Below, piece by piece: positions 39,604 through 49,528 of a stretch of 64,000 nt of DNA. The number at the start of each line of letters is the position of its first letter. Within the stretch, counting starts at the first letter, position 1. A model generated the notes under the pieces. The model did no database searches and had not been told where the DNA came from. It was given only the letters and a program-made list of their open reading frames with translations. The stretch lies in contig JAKFFE010000043.1 in the NCBI GenBank assembly GCA_036675345.1, positions 31,485-95,484 of the forward strand, in the 5' to 3' direction. The position numbers and the translations under genes are program-made. The stretch is from JALYOC01 sp036675345 (GTDB lineage: Bacteria; Myxococcota; Myxococcia; Myxococcales; Myxococcaceae).

Positions 39604-41707
39604 CTACCCCTCCGCCTGGATCTTGGTGAAGTCCGCCACCTGGCCGAAGAGGGCGCCGATCTCGGTCAGGAACCGGATCCGGTTCTCCCGCAGCTCCTGG
39701 TCCTCGGCCATCACCATCACCTTGTCGAAGAAGGTGTCCACCGCCGGCTTGAGGGCGGTGATCTCCTTCAGCGCTCCGGCGAAGTCGTCGGTCTTCACCA
39801 GGGAGGACACCCTGCCCCGGGCCTCGGTGTAGGCCCGGTGGAGGTGCCGCTCCGGCTCGTCGGTGAACTTCTGGGGGTTGGTGGTCCCTCCGCTCACGTC
39901 CTTGCCCTGCTTCTCCACGATGTTCGCCACCCGCTTGAAGGCGATCGCCAGCGGGGCGAAGTCCTCCCGGCCCACCAGCTCGCCCAGCGCCTCCAGCCGC
40001 TTGTGGGCGGAGACCACGTCGTCAAAGCCGGCAGAGAGCACCGCCTCCACCACGTCGGTCCGGTACTGCTCGGACCACATCGGCTTGAGCCGGGCGCGGA
40101 AGAAGTCCATCACCTCGTCCTTCACCGGCGGCTCGCCCGGCTTGCGCTTGAGCCCGGAGAGCTTCTCCCCGTACTGGCCCACCGCCGCCTCCACCACCGT
40201 GGACAGCGACAACCGGTAGCCGCGGGCCAGCAACAGATTCAAGACCGCCAGCGCCGCGCGCCGCAGCCCGAACTGGTCCGCCGCGCCGCTGGGCTTCTTG
40301 CCGATCCCGAACAGGCCCACCAGCGAGTCGACCCGGTCCGCCAGGCCGATGAAGGCGCCGGCGTCGGTGGTGGGCAGCGCGTCGCCCTGGTGCCGGGGCA
40401 GATAGTGCTCGTAGATGGCCTGGGCCACCTCCTCGCTCTCTCCGCTGGCCTTGGCGTACTCGCGGCCCATCACTCCCTGCAGCTCGGGGAACTCGCCCAC
40501 CATCCCGGTGACCAGGTCCGCCTTGGACAGCTGGGCGGCGCGATCCACCGTCTGGTGCAGCGCCGGGGTCCAGCGGTTGCCCAGCGCCGCCTGGCCGATG
40601 ATCGCCGCCAGCGCCTGCACCCGGGAGACCTTCTCCGCGTAGCTGCCCAGCTTGCCCTGCCACACCACCCGCTCCAGCTTGGGGAGGCGCTCTTGCAGCT
40701 TCACCTTGCGGTCCTCGTCGAAGAAGAACCGCCCATCCGCCAGCCGGGCGCGCAGCACCCGCTCGTAGCCGCGCAGGGACAGCTTCTCGTCCTTCACCGG
40801 GGTGTTGGAGACGGCGATGAACTTCGGCAGCAGCTTCCCCGCCCCGTCCACCAGGGAGAAGTAGCGCTGGTGGCTCTTCATCTCCTGCACCAGGACCTCC
40901 GGGGGCAGGTCCAGGTGCCGGGCATCAAAGCTGCCCACCACCGGGTTGGGCAATTCCACCAGGTGGGTGACCTGATCCAGCAGGTCCGGATCCTCCAGCA
41001 GCTTGCCGCCCGACTGGGCCGCCGCCGCCTGCACCCGCTGCAAGGTCAGCTGCTTGCGCTCCGCCACATCCACGATCACGTGGGCCGCTCGCAGCGTCTC
41101 CACGTAACCGGCCGGGCTCTCCAGCGGAATCGCGCCCGGGGCCAGGAAGCGGTGCCCGAAGGTGGTCTTCCCGCTCTTCACGTCCCCCAGCACCACCGGC
41201 AGGACCTCGGCGCCGAACAGCGCCACCACCCAGTGCACCGGGCGGGCGAAGGCCAGCTCCACATCCCCCCAGCGCATCGACTTCTTGAAGTTGATCGAAT
41301 GCACCACCTGATGGAGCACCTCCTTCAAGGTCTCCTGGGCGGTCCTCCCCTTCTCCTCCACCTTCGCCCCCAGGTACTCGCCCTTGGGGGTCTGCAGCTT
41401 CAGCAGCTGCTCCACCTTCAGCCCCTGGGACTCGGCGAACTTCTCCGCCGCCTTGGTGGGCTTGCCGTCCTTGTCGTAGGCCGCCTTGAGCGAAGGACCG
41501 GAGACCTCGCGGGTCACGTCCTGGGACTTCTCCGCCACGTCCTTGATCAGCAGCGCCAACCGGCGCGGGGTGCCGTAGCGCAGGATCGCCCCGTGCTCCA
41601 GCCGCGCGGCCAGACAGCGCTCGGAGAACACCCGGTGCATGTCATCCAGCGCCGGATCGATGAACGAGGCCGGGATCTCCTCGCAGCCAATCTCCAGCAA
41701 CAGATCC

Positions 41708-41715
<8 letters not shown>
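39604..41715 (-). CDS. glyS: Glycyl-tRNA synthetase beta subunit
   Basis: This 703-residue subunit of the bacterial alpha2beta2 glycyl-tRNA synthetase opens with LLLEIGCEEIPASF and has the beta-subunit signatures GTPRRLALLI, HQRYFSLVDG and PVKDEKLSLRGYERVLRARLADGRFFFDEDRK in pieces. An anticodon-binding-like C-terminal domain follows. It binds tRNA(Gly) and complements the catalytic alpha subunit. The GTG start overlaps the glyQ stop by 8 nt, so equal synthesis of both subunits by coupling is likely. Length is normal. Confidence 0.97.
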
Positions 41716-42694
<979 letters not shown>

Positions 42695-42749
42695 GCGGTT
42701 TTGGTCCTTCGGCGCGGTGGGGTGTGACGCGATGCGCGAGGAGCGCGGG

Positions 42750-42778
42750 ACCTTAAGGATCGGGTCCGATCGGGTCAA
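42750..42778 (-). promoter_or_regulatory. Vegetative-type promoter for glyQS
   Basis: On the minus strand TTGACC (42773-42778) and TAAGGT (42750-42755) are separated by 17 bp. The -10 resembles the TAAGGG box of the Myxococcus vegA promoter. Transcription would start near 42743, giving a leader of about 50 nt before glyQ. Confidence 0.55.
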
Positions 42779-42790
42779 GGTCCGGAAGCT

Positions 42791-43792
42791 TCAGGGCGTT
42801 GGGCGCAGCCGGTTGGGCAGCACCCCACCCAGCTCCGAGATCCGGGGCAGCGAATCCACCGCCCCCAGGGCCTCGGTGACCCGGGAACCCACCGCGCAGG
42901 CGAACTGGGCCAGCTCCCGCAGCTCCCCCACGCCGGCCGAGAGCAGCGCCGCCCGATCCGGGTACAGCCGGGTGAGGGAGAACAGCAAGGCGGCCACGAA
43001 GCCGTCACCGGCGCCGGTGGTGTCCAGCACCCGGACCGCCGGTGCGGCCACGCTGACAGTGCGGCCCTTCCACAGGAACACCGCCCCCCGCTCGGCCAGG
43101 GTGACGATCGGCAGGGCCACCCCCAGGGACGAGAGGTGCTCCAGCGCCGCCTCCGGGGAGGTCTTCCCGGTGACGAACTCGATCTCCTCCTCCGACAGCT
43201 TCACCAGGGTGCAGGAGGGCAGCAGCGCGTCCAGCACTCCCTTCAGATCCGCCGGGTCCGGCCAGAAGTGCAAGCGCAGGTTCGGGTCGCAGCTGACGAT
43301 CTTGCCCCCGGCGGCGGCGGCGCGGACCGCGCGCAGCATTGCCCGCTGGGCCTCGCGGAACAGCAGCGAGTTGGTCCCGAAGTGCAGCGCCCGGGCTCGC
43401 TCCAGATAGCCGGGATCCACGTCCCGCTCGGCCAGGAACAGCTCCGCGGAGCGGGTGCGGGAGAACATGAACGACCGGTCCCCGCCGGCGGTCAGCGAGA
43501 TGAACACCAGCCCGGTCTTGCCCTCGTCGGTCTGCCGCAGCCGGGCCACGTCCACGCCCTCGTTGCTCAGCGCCTCCAGCAGGAACTCGCCGAACTCGTC
43601 CTGCCCCACCACCCCCACCATCGCCGAGCTGCCGCCCAGGCGGGCCACCCCCACCGAGACGTTGGCCGGGGAACCACCGGAGCAGCGCACCCAGCGGCGC
43701 ACGTCCCGGACCTTCATCCCCGGCTGCTCGGGCAGAAAGTCCACCAGGGTCTCCCCCAGGCAGATCACATCAAGGGCGTCGTGGTTGGCCAT
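42791..43792 (-). CDS. PfkB-family carbohydrate kinase
   Basis: This 333-residue ribokinase-fold sugar kinase has the N-terminal signature CSGGSPANVSVGVARLGG and the C-terminal PfkB signature DTTGAGDGFVAAL, whose Asp is the catalytic base. The start MANHDALDVICLGETLVDFLP resembles fructokinases. It phosphorylates a sugar with ATP in the cytoplasm; fructose is the best guess, but the substrate cannot be read from sequence. The ATG lies 2 nt after the recO stop; the longer frame upstream is out of frame with recO. It is in one operon with recO and ends 13 nt before the glyQ promoter. Confidence 0.9.
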   Translation of the reverse strand: MANHDALDVICLGETLVDFLPEQPGMKVRDVRRWVRCSGGSPANVSVGVARLGGSSAMVGVVGQDEFGEFLLEALSNEGVDVARLRQTDEGKTGLVFISLTAGGDRSFMFSRTRSAELFLAERDVDPGYLERARALHFGTNSLLFREAQRAMLRAVRAAAAGGKIVSCDPNLRLHFWPDPADLKGVLDALLPSCTLVKLSEEEIEFVTGKTSPEAALEHLSSLGVALPIVTLAERGAVFLWKGRTVSVAAPAVRVLDTTGAGDGFVAALLFSLTRLYPDRAALLSAGVGELRELAQFACAVGSRVTEALGAVDSLPRISELGGVLPNRLRPTP

Positions 43793-43794
43793 GT

Positions 43795-44532
43795 TCAGTC
43801 CGTCCCCACCTGGGTCATGAAGTCCACCGTCTTCAGCCGCCGCCCCAGCTGGTGGGAGATGAAGTTGTTCAACAGCTCCCGGGCCAGGCGCCGCTGATCC
43901 GCGGGCATCGGGATCCGGCCCCCCTGCTGGATCGCCGCCAGCGCCTCCAGCACCGCCGCCGGGGCGCGCGGGGAGTAGATCTTCTCCCGCATCGCGCAGC
44001 GGCTGCACACCGCGCCGCCGTGCGCGGGATCGAACCTCGGCTCGGCGTCCATCCCCTGGCCACAGACCGCGCAGGAGTCCAGCCGGGGCATCAGCCCGGC
44101 GATCGCCAGGGCCCGCAGCTCGAAGGCCAGCAGCGAGGTGGGTCCGGCGGCCTTGGCCTCCAGCGCCGCCAGGTAGTCCTCCAGCAGGGAGAACAGCTCC
44201 GGCTGCGCCTCCTCCTCCCGCAGCAACTCCCGGCACAGCTCGGCGCAGTACAGCGCCCGGGAGATCAGCGCCAGGTCCCCCCGCAGCGCGTGGTGGGTGC
44301 GCTCGATGTCCACCGAGTCCAGCCGGAAGGTGGTGCCCCGCCGGGACACCAGCTGGGCCTTGAGCAGGGTGCAGGGCTCCAGGGCTCCGGCGAAGCGCCG
44401 TTTGCTCTTGCGGGCGCCGGCGGCAAAGGCGGTCATCTTCCCCCGCCCCAGGGTGAACAGGGTCACCACCCGGTCCGCGTCGCCGTAGTCCAGCGCGCCC
44501 AGCACGAATGCGCGCTCGGTGAAGCGATCCAC
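43795..44532 (-). CDS. recO: DNA repair protein RecO
   Basis: This 245-residue RecO has an N-terminal OB-fold (RAFVLGALDYGDADRVVTLFT, then GKMTAFAAGARKSKRRFAGAL) and a helical C-terminal domain. The zinc site is formed by CAVCG (near 153) and CSRC (near 175). RecO helps RecR load RecA on SSB-coated gaps. It starts with GTG 6 nt after the RodZ-like gene and is followed 2 nt later by the sugar kinase. Length is normal. Confidence 0.95.
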   Translation of the reverse strand: MDRFTERAFVLGALDYGDADRVVTLFTLGRGKMTAFAAGARKSKRRFAGALEPCTLLKAQLVSRRGTTFRLDSVDIERTHHALRGDLALISRALYCAELCRELLREEEAQPELFSLLEDYLAALEAKAAGPTSLLAFELRALAIAGLMPRLDSCAVCGQGMDAEPRFDPAHGGAVCSRCAMREKIYSPRAPAAVLEALAAIQQGGRIPMPADQRRLARELLNNFISHQLGRRLKTVDFMTQVGTD

Positions 44533-44538
44533 GGGAGG

Positions 44539-44925
44539 CTAACGCTTCCCCGCCGGCATCGCGCCCAGCACACCGAAGGCCAGGTAGCCAATCACCCCCA
44601 GCGCCACCAACACCCCCAGCAGGGTGATCAGCGCCCGCTTCTGCCGCTGCCGCTCCAGCACCGCGATCGGCGGCATGCTCTTGAGGGTCTTGTCGATCTC
44701 CTCGAAGCGCAGGATCGCCTCGTCCGGCTCCAGCCCGATCGCCTGGGCGTAGGCCCGGATGTAGTTGAGGATGAACACCCGTGAAGGCAGCCGCTCGGCG
44801 CGACCATCCTCCAGGGCGGCCAGCATCCCGGGGGAGATCTTGGTCACCGAGGCGACCTCCTCGCGTGAGAGTCCCCTCAGCTCCCGCTGCTGCGACAGGT
44901 ACCTGCCGAAGTCGGCGTAGTCCAC
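44539..44925 (-). CDS. Short RodZ-like protein (HTH plus one membrane helix)
   Basis: This 128-residue protein has an N-terminal HTH_25/Cro-like helix-turn-helix (about 5-75: LSQQRELRGLSREEVASVTK, then YIRAYAQAIGLEP). A short basic stretch (RQRQKR) leads to a single membrane helix (ALITLLGVLVALGVIGYLAF). It ends soon after, lacking the periplasmic beta domain of full RodZ. RodZ links MreB to the cell-wall elongasome through the HTH. This form could still bind MreB, or be a membrane-bound regulator. Confidence 0.8.
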   Translation of the reverse strand: MDYADFGRYLSQQRELRGLSREEVASVTKISPGMLAALEDGRAERLPSRVFILNYIRAYAQAIGLEPDEAILRFEEIDKTLKSMPPIAVLERQRQKRALITLLGVLVALGVIGYLAFGVLGAMPAGKR

Positions 44926-44958
44926 GGGGCGCTTCCTACCCGACTCGAACGGAAGGGA

Positions 44959-45714
44959 TCACTGAAGCTGTTCCAGCAGACGCTGGCAGTCGTCCTTCAG
45001 CTGACCCTGCGACTTGGCCACGCAGCCGGCAAAGGCGGTCTTGGCCTCCTCGGTCTTGCCCTGCTTGGCCACGCAGATCCCCTCCCGGTAGTAGGCGTCC
45101 CCCATGTTCGGGCACGCCTCCCGGTAGTCTCCAAACGCGCGGCAGGCGTTCTCCGCCTGCCCCTGCTCGTCGTAGATGAACCCCAGGTTGCGGTAGCCCA
45201 GGCAGAACTTGGGGTTGGTGGTCACCGAGCTCTTGAGGCTCTCGATCGCCGGCTCCACCTGCCCCAGCTTGTATTGGGCCCAGCCCTTGCCCGCCTGGGC
45301 GTCGGCGGGGGTCATGTAGAGGATGTCGTTGAGGACCTCGTCGTAGAGGGTGATCGCCTCCGCGTAACGGGCGCGGTCCAGGTACAGGTTGGCCAGGTTC
45401 ACCTTGGCCGCCGAGAAGTCCTTCCGCAGCTCCAGCGCCTTCTTGTAGGCCGCCTCCGCCTGGTCGTAGCGCTTGAAGGAGTTGTGCAGGAGGATCCCCA
45501 TCCCGTTCTGCGGCTCCGGGTAGTAGGGGTCCAGGGTGGCCGCCTTCTGGTACTCGGCCATCGCCGACTGCAGGTTGCCCGCGTGCATCGCCTCCACCCC
45601 CAGCCCGTAATGGGCGGTGGCCTGGTTGCGCTCCGGTTCGGAGACACGCTTGGGGCAGGCCAGCAACGGCAGGACCAGCAGGGAGAGGATCGCGAGGCGG
45701 GCGCTAGGCGTCAT
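44959..45714 (-). CDS. Tgl/PilW/PilF-like TPR lipoprotein
   Basis: This 251-residue protein has a lipoprotein signal with lipobox LLAC (Cys20). About five or six TPR units follow (HYGLGVEAMHAGNLQSAMAEYQKAATLDP; FSAAKVNLANLYLDRARYAEAITLYDEV; GYRNLGFIYDEQGQAENACRAF, given in pieces). The size and layout match Tgl/PilW/PilF pilotins, which help type IV pilus secretins assemble in the outer membrane. No type IV pilus gene is adjacent; the Tad-like secretin lies about 10 kb downstream. Some scattered Cys residues could form disulfides. A general TPR lipoprotein is the alternative. Confidence 0.72.
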   Translation of the reverse strand: MTPSARLAILSLLVLPLLACPKRVSEPERNQATAHYGLGVEAMHAGNLQSAMAEYQKAATLDPYYPEPQNGMGILLHNSFKRYDQAEAAYKKALELRKDFSAAKVNLANLYLDRARYAEAITLYDEVLNDILYMTPADAQAGKGWAQYKLGQVEPAIESLKSSVTTNPKFCLGYRNLGFIYDEQGQAENACRAFGDYREACPNMGDAYYREGICVAKQGKTEEAKTAFAGCVAKSQGQLKDDCQRLLEQLQ

Positions 45715-45731
45715 GAGCAGGAGCGGTGGGG

Positions 45732-46256
45732 CTAGAACGACGTGAACAGCTTGGCCAGCGCGGCGGAGTCCGCGGTGGGCGGCGCCGCCGGGGGCGCCAC
45801 CGCGGTGGCCCCGGTCTTCCCGGTGGGCGCGGGCCGGGCCGGCGCGGCGGCCTTGCGGGGTTCCTTCTGGAACACAGGCAGGGTCCGGATCAGCTCATCC
45901 TGACGATCCGGCGCCAGGCCGCGGAAGTTGATGTTGTCCATCATGAAGCCCATCGACTCCACGAAGCCCAGCGCCTCGGACTCCTCCTCCTTGAACTGGT
46001 CCGGAGAGAGGTTGCGCTGATCGGAGACGTACACCGCGCAGTCCCCCAGATCCGCCAGGTACAGGTAGACGAAGATCCCGAAGCCGCCGGCGGCCCGGAC
46101 CCCGACGATGTACGCCTGCGCCGGACCGGCCTGCTTGCCGGGGATCGCCAGGTGGGGAGAGTTGAGGGACTGGTGCAGCGCCACCACCTGGTCGCGCGTG
46201 GCGGGGACGCCCCGAAGCCGCTGATCGATGCTGAACACCGGTAGTCGTCCCCCCAC
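45732..46256 (-). CDS. Unknown protein with Pro/Ala-rich tail
   Basis: This 174-residue protein has no signal peptide. An alpha/beta N-terminal domain includes AGGFGIFVYLYLADLGDCAVYVSD and EALGFVESMGFMMDNINFRGL; a Pro/Ala/Thr-rich tail covers the last 40 residues. I do not recognise the family. It lies between the exported protein at 46272-46955 (15 nt upstream) and the Tgl-like gene (17 nt downstream), so one transcript is likely. Start could be GTG 46256 or GTG 46238; the latter has GGGGGGA about 9 nt before it. Confidence 0.65.
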   Translation of the reverse strand: MGGRLPVFSIDQRLRGVPATRDQVVALHQSLNSPHLAIPGKQAGPAQAYIVGVRAAGGFGIFVYLYLADLGDCAVYVSDQRNLSPDQFKEEESEALGFVESMGFMMDNINFRGLAPDRQDELIRTLPVFQKEPRKAAAPARPAPTGKTGATAVAPPAAPPTADSAALAKLFTSF

Positions 46257-46271
46257 CCGCCCGGGCCCGCG

Positions 46272-46955
46272 TTAGCGAGCGACGAACGAGTACTCCCTGG
46301 CCACGTTGTCTGCGTCCTGCGCGGTACGGCGGAAGGTCACCAGGCTGTTGTCCACCATCACGTTGCCGCTGTTCTCGTCTCCCTCGCCAATCACCAGCGA
46401 GAGGGCGTGCTCGGAGGAGAAGCTCTTGCGGGCCCCGGTGGCGGTCTTCTTGGCCTCGAACACCACGGTGTTCTGCCCCGGCTTGAGATGGCGGGTGATG
46501 CTCACCGCGTCGTCGTACATCCCGTTCTTCACGGTCATCAGCCACTTGGCGTTGAGGTACACGTCCACGTCGTACTCGGTCATCCCCGGGGCGGACTGCT
46601 TGACCACCAGCCAGTAGCGCTTGGTGATCCGGGTGGGGACCTGGGCCGACGCCGGCTGGACCGGCGAGGGAGCGGGCGCCGCCGCCGCGACCGGTTGCGG
46701 AGGAGGCGGAGCCACCACCGGGGCGGGAGCAGGCGGCGGACGCTGCGCGGCCACCGGATCCTGGACCACCTTGTAGTGGGGGGCGTCGATCAGCACGTTG
46801 CCGTTGGCGTCGATCCGGACGGTGGCCTTCTCGAACTTCACGTCCGTCAGCCCGTCGATGTTGACGCCGTTGAGGAACACCGAGCCGGCCAGCGCCAACG
46901 CCGGAACCAGCGACAGCGCGACCAGCAGTTGCCGCGCGAAAGGGATACCCACCAT
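46272..46955 (-). CDS. Exported protein of unknown function
   Basis: Start at ATG 46955 because AGGGGG lies 6 nt before it; an in-frame ATG at 46976 has no site. The 227-residue protein has a signal peptide (MVGIPFARQLLVALSLVPALALA, given in two parts: MVGIPFARQ and LLVALSLVPALALA). A short strand-rich part (FLNGVNIDGLTDVKFEKATV), a Pro/Ala-rich linker and a C-terminal beta domain (KRYWLVVKQ to FRRTAQDADNVAREYSF) follow. It is probably periplasmic. It heads the run with the next unknown gene and the Tgl-like lipoprotein; function unknown. Confidence 0.68.
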   Translation of the reverse strand: MVGIPFARQLLVALSLVPALALAGSVFLNGVNIDGLTDVKFEKATVRIDANGNVLIDAPHYKVVQDPVAAQRPPPAPAPVVAPPPPQPVAAAAPAPSPVQPASAQVPTRITKRYWLVVKQSAPGMTEYDVDVYLNAKWLMTVKNGMYDDAVSITRHLKPGQNTVVFEAKKTATGARKSFSSEHALSLVIGEGDENSGNVMVDNSLVTFRRTAQDADNVAREYSFVAR

Positions 46956-47069
46956 CGAAAGCCCCCTGGGTTTCATGAGAAACCGAGTCGTCCCAGGCAC
47001 CTGCGCCTTATCGCAGGAAGCCTTGGAGCGCACAAGAAACACGGGCGGTGGACGAAAGCGTCCGGGAGC

Positions 47070-47771
47070 TTATTCGCCGCGGGCCTGCGCGGTGTCGCGC
47101 TGCACTTCGCGGACGGCCAGCGCCCAGTCGCCACCCAGCCCCTCGCCCTCGCGGAAGCGGCGGAAGTCACGCCGGACAAGGCGGGCGTAGCGCCGGAAGG
47201 GCTCCACCTCCTTCTCCTTCTGCGCGCGGCGGATCCGGGAGGGACCCGCGTTGTAGGCCATCAGCGCCAGGTCCAGATCGCCCCGGAACTGGTCCTGCAA
47301 CCGCTTGAGGTAGCGGATCCCCAGCCGGACCCGGACGATCGGATCTCGCTCCACCTCGGTCATGCTCAGCCGCAGCCCCTCCTTGCCCGCCAGGAAGTGC
47401 AGCGTGGTGGGCTGGATCTGCATCAACCCCCGGGCGTTCTTGTTGGAGACCGCCTCGTCCTCGAAGTCCGACTCCACGTCGATCACCGCCAGGATCAGCA
47501 GGGGATCGAAGCCCGCCCGGCGCGCCTCATCCGAGATCGCCACCGCCAGCTGCGAGCGGAGCGTCACGCCCAGATCGGGCGCCCGCTTGGTGAGGATGGT
47601 GTCGATCAGCTCCAGGTCCGGATTGGGCGGAAGCGGCTTGGCCACCACCACCGGCTGGGGCGTCTGGCGGTGGAGCATCCCGGGCACGACCAGGCTGGCG
47701 CCCAGCACCAGCGGCAACACGCCGCAGGCTGAACACCATGAGGCCACTGCCTGGAAGGCGCGCTTGATCAT
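47070..47771 (-). CDS. SLT-type lytic transglycosylase
   Basis: This 233-residue murein lyase has an N-terminal hydrophobic anchor or signal (about 10-32). Its SLT domain carries the catalytic Glu in AVIDVESDFE, followed by GLMQIQPTT and LALMAYNAGP, the three standard motifs. It cleaves glycan strands with 1,6-anhydro ends in the periplasm. The ATG overlaps the stop of the phasin-like gene by 1 nt (TGATG); a GTG 3 nt earlier is possible. It may make room in peptidoglycan for envelope machines. Confidence 0.92.
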   Translation of the reverse strand: MIKRAFQAVASWCSACGVLPLVLGASLVVPGMLHRQTPQPVVVAKPLPPNPDLELIDTILTKRAPDLGVTLRSQLAVAISDEARRAGFDPLLILAVIDVESDFEDEAVSNKNARGLMQIQPTTLHFLAGKEGLRLSMTEVERDPIVRVRLGIRYLKRLQDQFRGDLDLALMAYNAGPSRIRRAQKEKEVEPFRRYARLVRRDFRRFREGEGLGGDWALAVREVQRDTAQARGE

Positions 47772-48097
47772 CACTTCTCGAGAGACTTGATCCGCTCGGC
47801 CACCTGGTCGAGTCGACGTCGCAGCTCGGCGATCTCCTCACGACGGGGGGCCTTGACCCGGGCCAGCGTCGCTTTGACCCGGTCATCCACCGACCGCTCC
47901 AGTTCCTTGCGCTGCTCCTGCAACCGTTCGGTCAGCTCGCGCACATGCCGACGGGCTTCCTCCTGGCTCCACCCGGCGGCGCCCTGGAGTTTGGCGACCG
48001 CACGGGCGGCCTCCTCCTCCGCGGCACCCACCGCGACCAGTGCCTGGCCCCATAGGCGTTCAAACGTTTCGGTCAAACCCCGCCGCTCCTTGTCCAT
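47771..48097 (-). CDS. Phasin-like coiled-coil protein (short)
   Basis: This 108-residue soluble protein is almost all helix, with Ala/Glu/Arg heptads (AEEEAARAVAKLQGAAGWSQ; HVRELTERLQEQRKELER). The pattern matches polyhydroxyalkanoate granule phasins of the PhaI/PhaF type. It is coupled to the transglycosylase by a 1-nt overlap and lies 76 nt after a second phasin-like gene. No PHA synthase is near, so it might have another surface-coating or regulatory role. Confidence 0.68.
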   Translation of the reverse strand: MDKERRGLTETFERLWGQALVAVGAAEEEAARAVAKLQGAAGWSQEEARRHVRELTERLQEQRKELERSVDDRVKATLARVKAPRREEIAELRRRLDQVAERIKSLEK

Positions 48098-48173
48098 ACG
48101 GACTGGAACAGAGCACGGCGGGGCCTGCCCCCGGAAGTCCCCAATGTGGGAACTTTCGGCAGCTCAACCTACT

Positions 48174-48602
48174 TTACGAAGCGCGGACGTCGGCCTTTGC
48201 CGGCTTCTTGCCGACCAGCGCGTCGATCTTCTTGGAGAGGCGGTTCAGCTCGCCCTTGAGCTCCTTGACCTGCTGCTGGCTGGCGACGCCGGACGCCTGC
48301 ACCAGGCGGGACTGGAGACCATCCAGGCCCTTCTTCATCTGGTTGCCCGCCTGCTCGGCCTTCTTGGAGATCTGCTTCACCGTGGTGTTGTCCAGCACGG
48401 TGTTCAGGGTCAGGTCGGTGGTGTTCAACCGGTTGATCAGCCCCTGCAAGTCCTTGCGGGACTCCTTGCCGCGGACCACCAGATCCTTGAGCGCCTTCTC
48501 GGCGTCGGTCTCCAGGGCGTGGAAGCGCTTCTGGGCGTCCACCAGCTGGCCCTTGAGGAACTGCTGCAGGTCCTTCTTCGACTTCACGCTCTTCGCTGCC
48601 AT
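48174..48602 (-). CDS. Phasin-like coiled-coil protein
   Basis: This 142-residue basic helical protein has Lys/Leu-rich heptads (KKDLQQFLKGQLVDAQKR; VKELKGELNRLSKKIDAL) and no signal peptide. It resembles phasin-family and PhaF-like proteins, which bind granule surfaces and sometimes DNA; the Lys-rich ends favour nucleic acid or membrane contact. It is upstream of the shorter phasin-like gene and perhaps forms a pair with it. The family call is moderate. Confidence 0.65.
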   Translation of the reverse strand: MAAKSVKSKKDLQQFLKGQLVDAQKRFHALETDAEKALKDLVVRGKESRKDLQGLINRLNTTDLTLNTVLDNTTVKQISKKAEQAGNQMKKGLDGLQSRLVQASGVASQQQVKELKGELNRLSKKIDALVGKKPAKADVRAS

Positions 48603-48693
48603 GTATGTCCTCCCCCGTAACGATTGACTGCGGCTGGGAGTGGATAACGCAGCGCGCCAAGACCGTCAAGACACCCTGCTGCGTCGCGTCAGG

Positions 48694-49437
48694 CTAATCG
48701 TTCAGCAGCTTACGGGCAGCCTGGACGATGGGTGCCCGCCCGTTGCCCTTGGCGATGGCGCGGATCTCCTGCAGCGGGACCCGGGGGAGGATCCGCAGCA
48801 CCAGCGGGACCGGCGTCCGGGGATTGCGGGCCAGGGCGGTGCAGACGGTGGGATTGAGGCCCCACTCCTTGTGCTCGGCGATGAACTTGAGGGCATCGGG
48901 CCCCAGGGTGGACATCTTGGCCGCGGCGGTGACCTCGTCCAGACCGATCCGCGGGTTGCGCAGCACGTACAGGTGCAGCGCCTTGTTGGTGTCCCGGAAC
49001 AGGAAGATCCGCGCCTCCCGATCCCCGGCGAGCCCCAACTGCATCTTCTCGGTCACCGACATCAGCTTGAGCCGGGCGCTCATCGTGCCCGGGAGGGCGG
49101 GCTCGTCGGCGACGTCTTCGCCCTGCGGCGGCGGCTCCTCCGGGGGGGCGGACTCCCCTGCCCCGGACTCCAGCCGACCAGCCAGCGTTCGCAGCGCGGT
49201 CAGATCCTTGAAGAGCACCGCCACGCCCATGTTCGGGATGAAGGCGGCCACGGTGGCCTCCAACTCCAGCGGCCCGTGCGCCCCTACCTCCACTGCCACC
49301 GTGCAAGGCCCCACCGAGGCCTGCGCGCCCAGCTGCGCGCCACGGATCAGCAACCCTCCCGAGGCGATCTCGGTCCGGAAGGCCTGCAGGAACTGTGCGG
49401 AGGACGCAAACGAAGCGACAAGCCGTGGGCCACTCAT
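48694..49437 (-). CDS. PilZ-like domain protein with helical C-terminal domain
   Basis: This 247-residue protein has an N-terminal beta domain of PilZ type as seen in myxobacteria: FASSAQFLQAFRTEIASGGLLIRG and LEATVAAFIPNMGVAVLF. The usual RxxxR motif is not obvious, so c-di-GMP binding is doubtful. After a Pro/Glu linker comes a helical C-terminal domain (about 125-247) with HEAT-like repeats (LRNPRIGLDEVTAAAK; LARNPRTPVPLVLRIL). Both parts suggest a signalling adaptor. It diverges from the small membrane protein gene, 91 bp between starts. Confidence 0.72.
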   Translation of the reverse strand: MSGPRLVASFASSAQFLQAFRTEIASGGLLIRGAQLGAQASVGPCTVAVEVGAHGPLELEATVAAFIPNMGVAVLFKDLTALRTLAGRLESGAGESAPPEEPPPQGEDVADEPALPGTMSARLKLMSVTEKMQLGLAGDREARIFLFRDTNKALHLYVLRNPRIGLDEVTAAAKMSTLGPDALKFIAEHKEWGLNPTVCTALARNPRTPVPLVLRILPRVPLQEIRAIAKGNGRAPIVQAARKLLND

Positions 49438-49528
49438 GCAGACCGGAGGGTAACAGCGTGGGTGTCCCCTCGCTCGCCCCCTGGGCAGCCGCGGGCGGCC
49501 GAGGCGCGGGGGTGCACATCTTCTCGCG

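Noticed and set aside
43793..44236. Extension of the sugar-kinase frame upstream
   Set aside because: It overlaps recO out of frame; the kinase starts 2 nt after the recO stop.
46956..47069. N-terminal extension of the exported protein at 46272-46955
   Set aside because: It would hide the signal peptide, and the strong ribosome site precedes ATG 46955.
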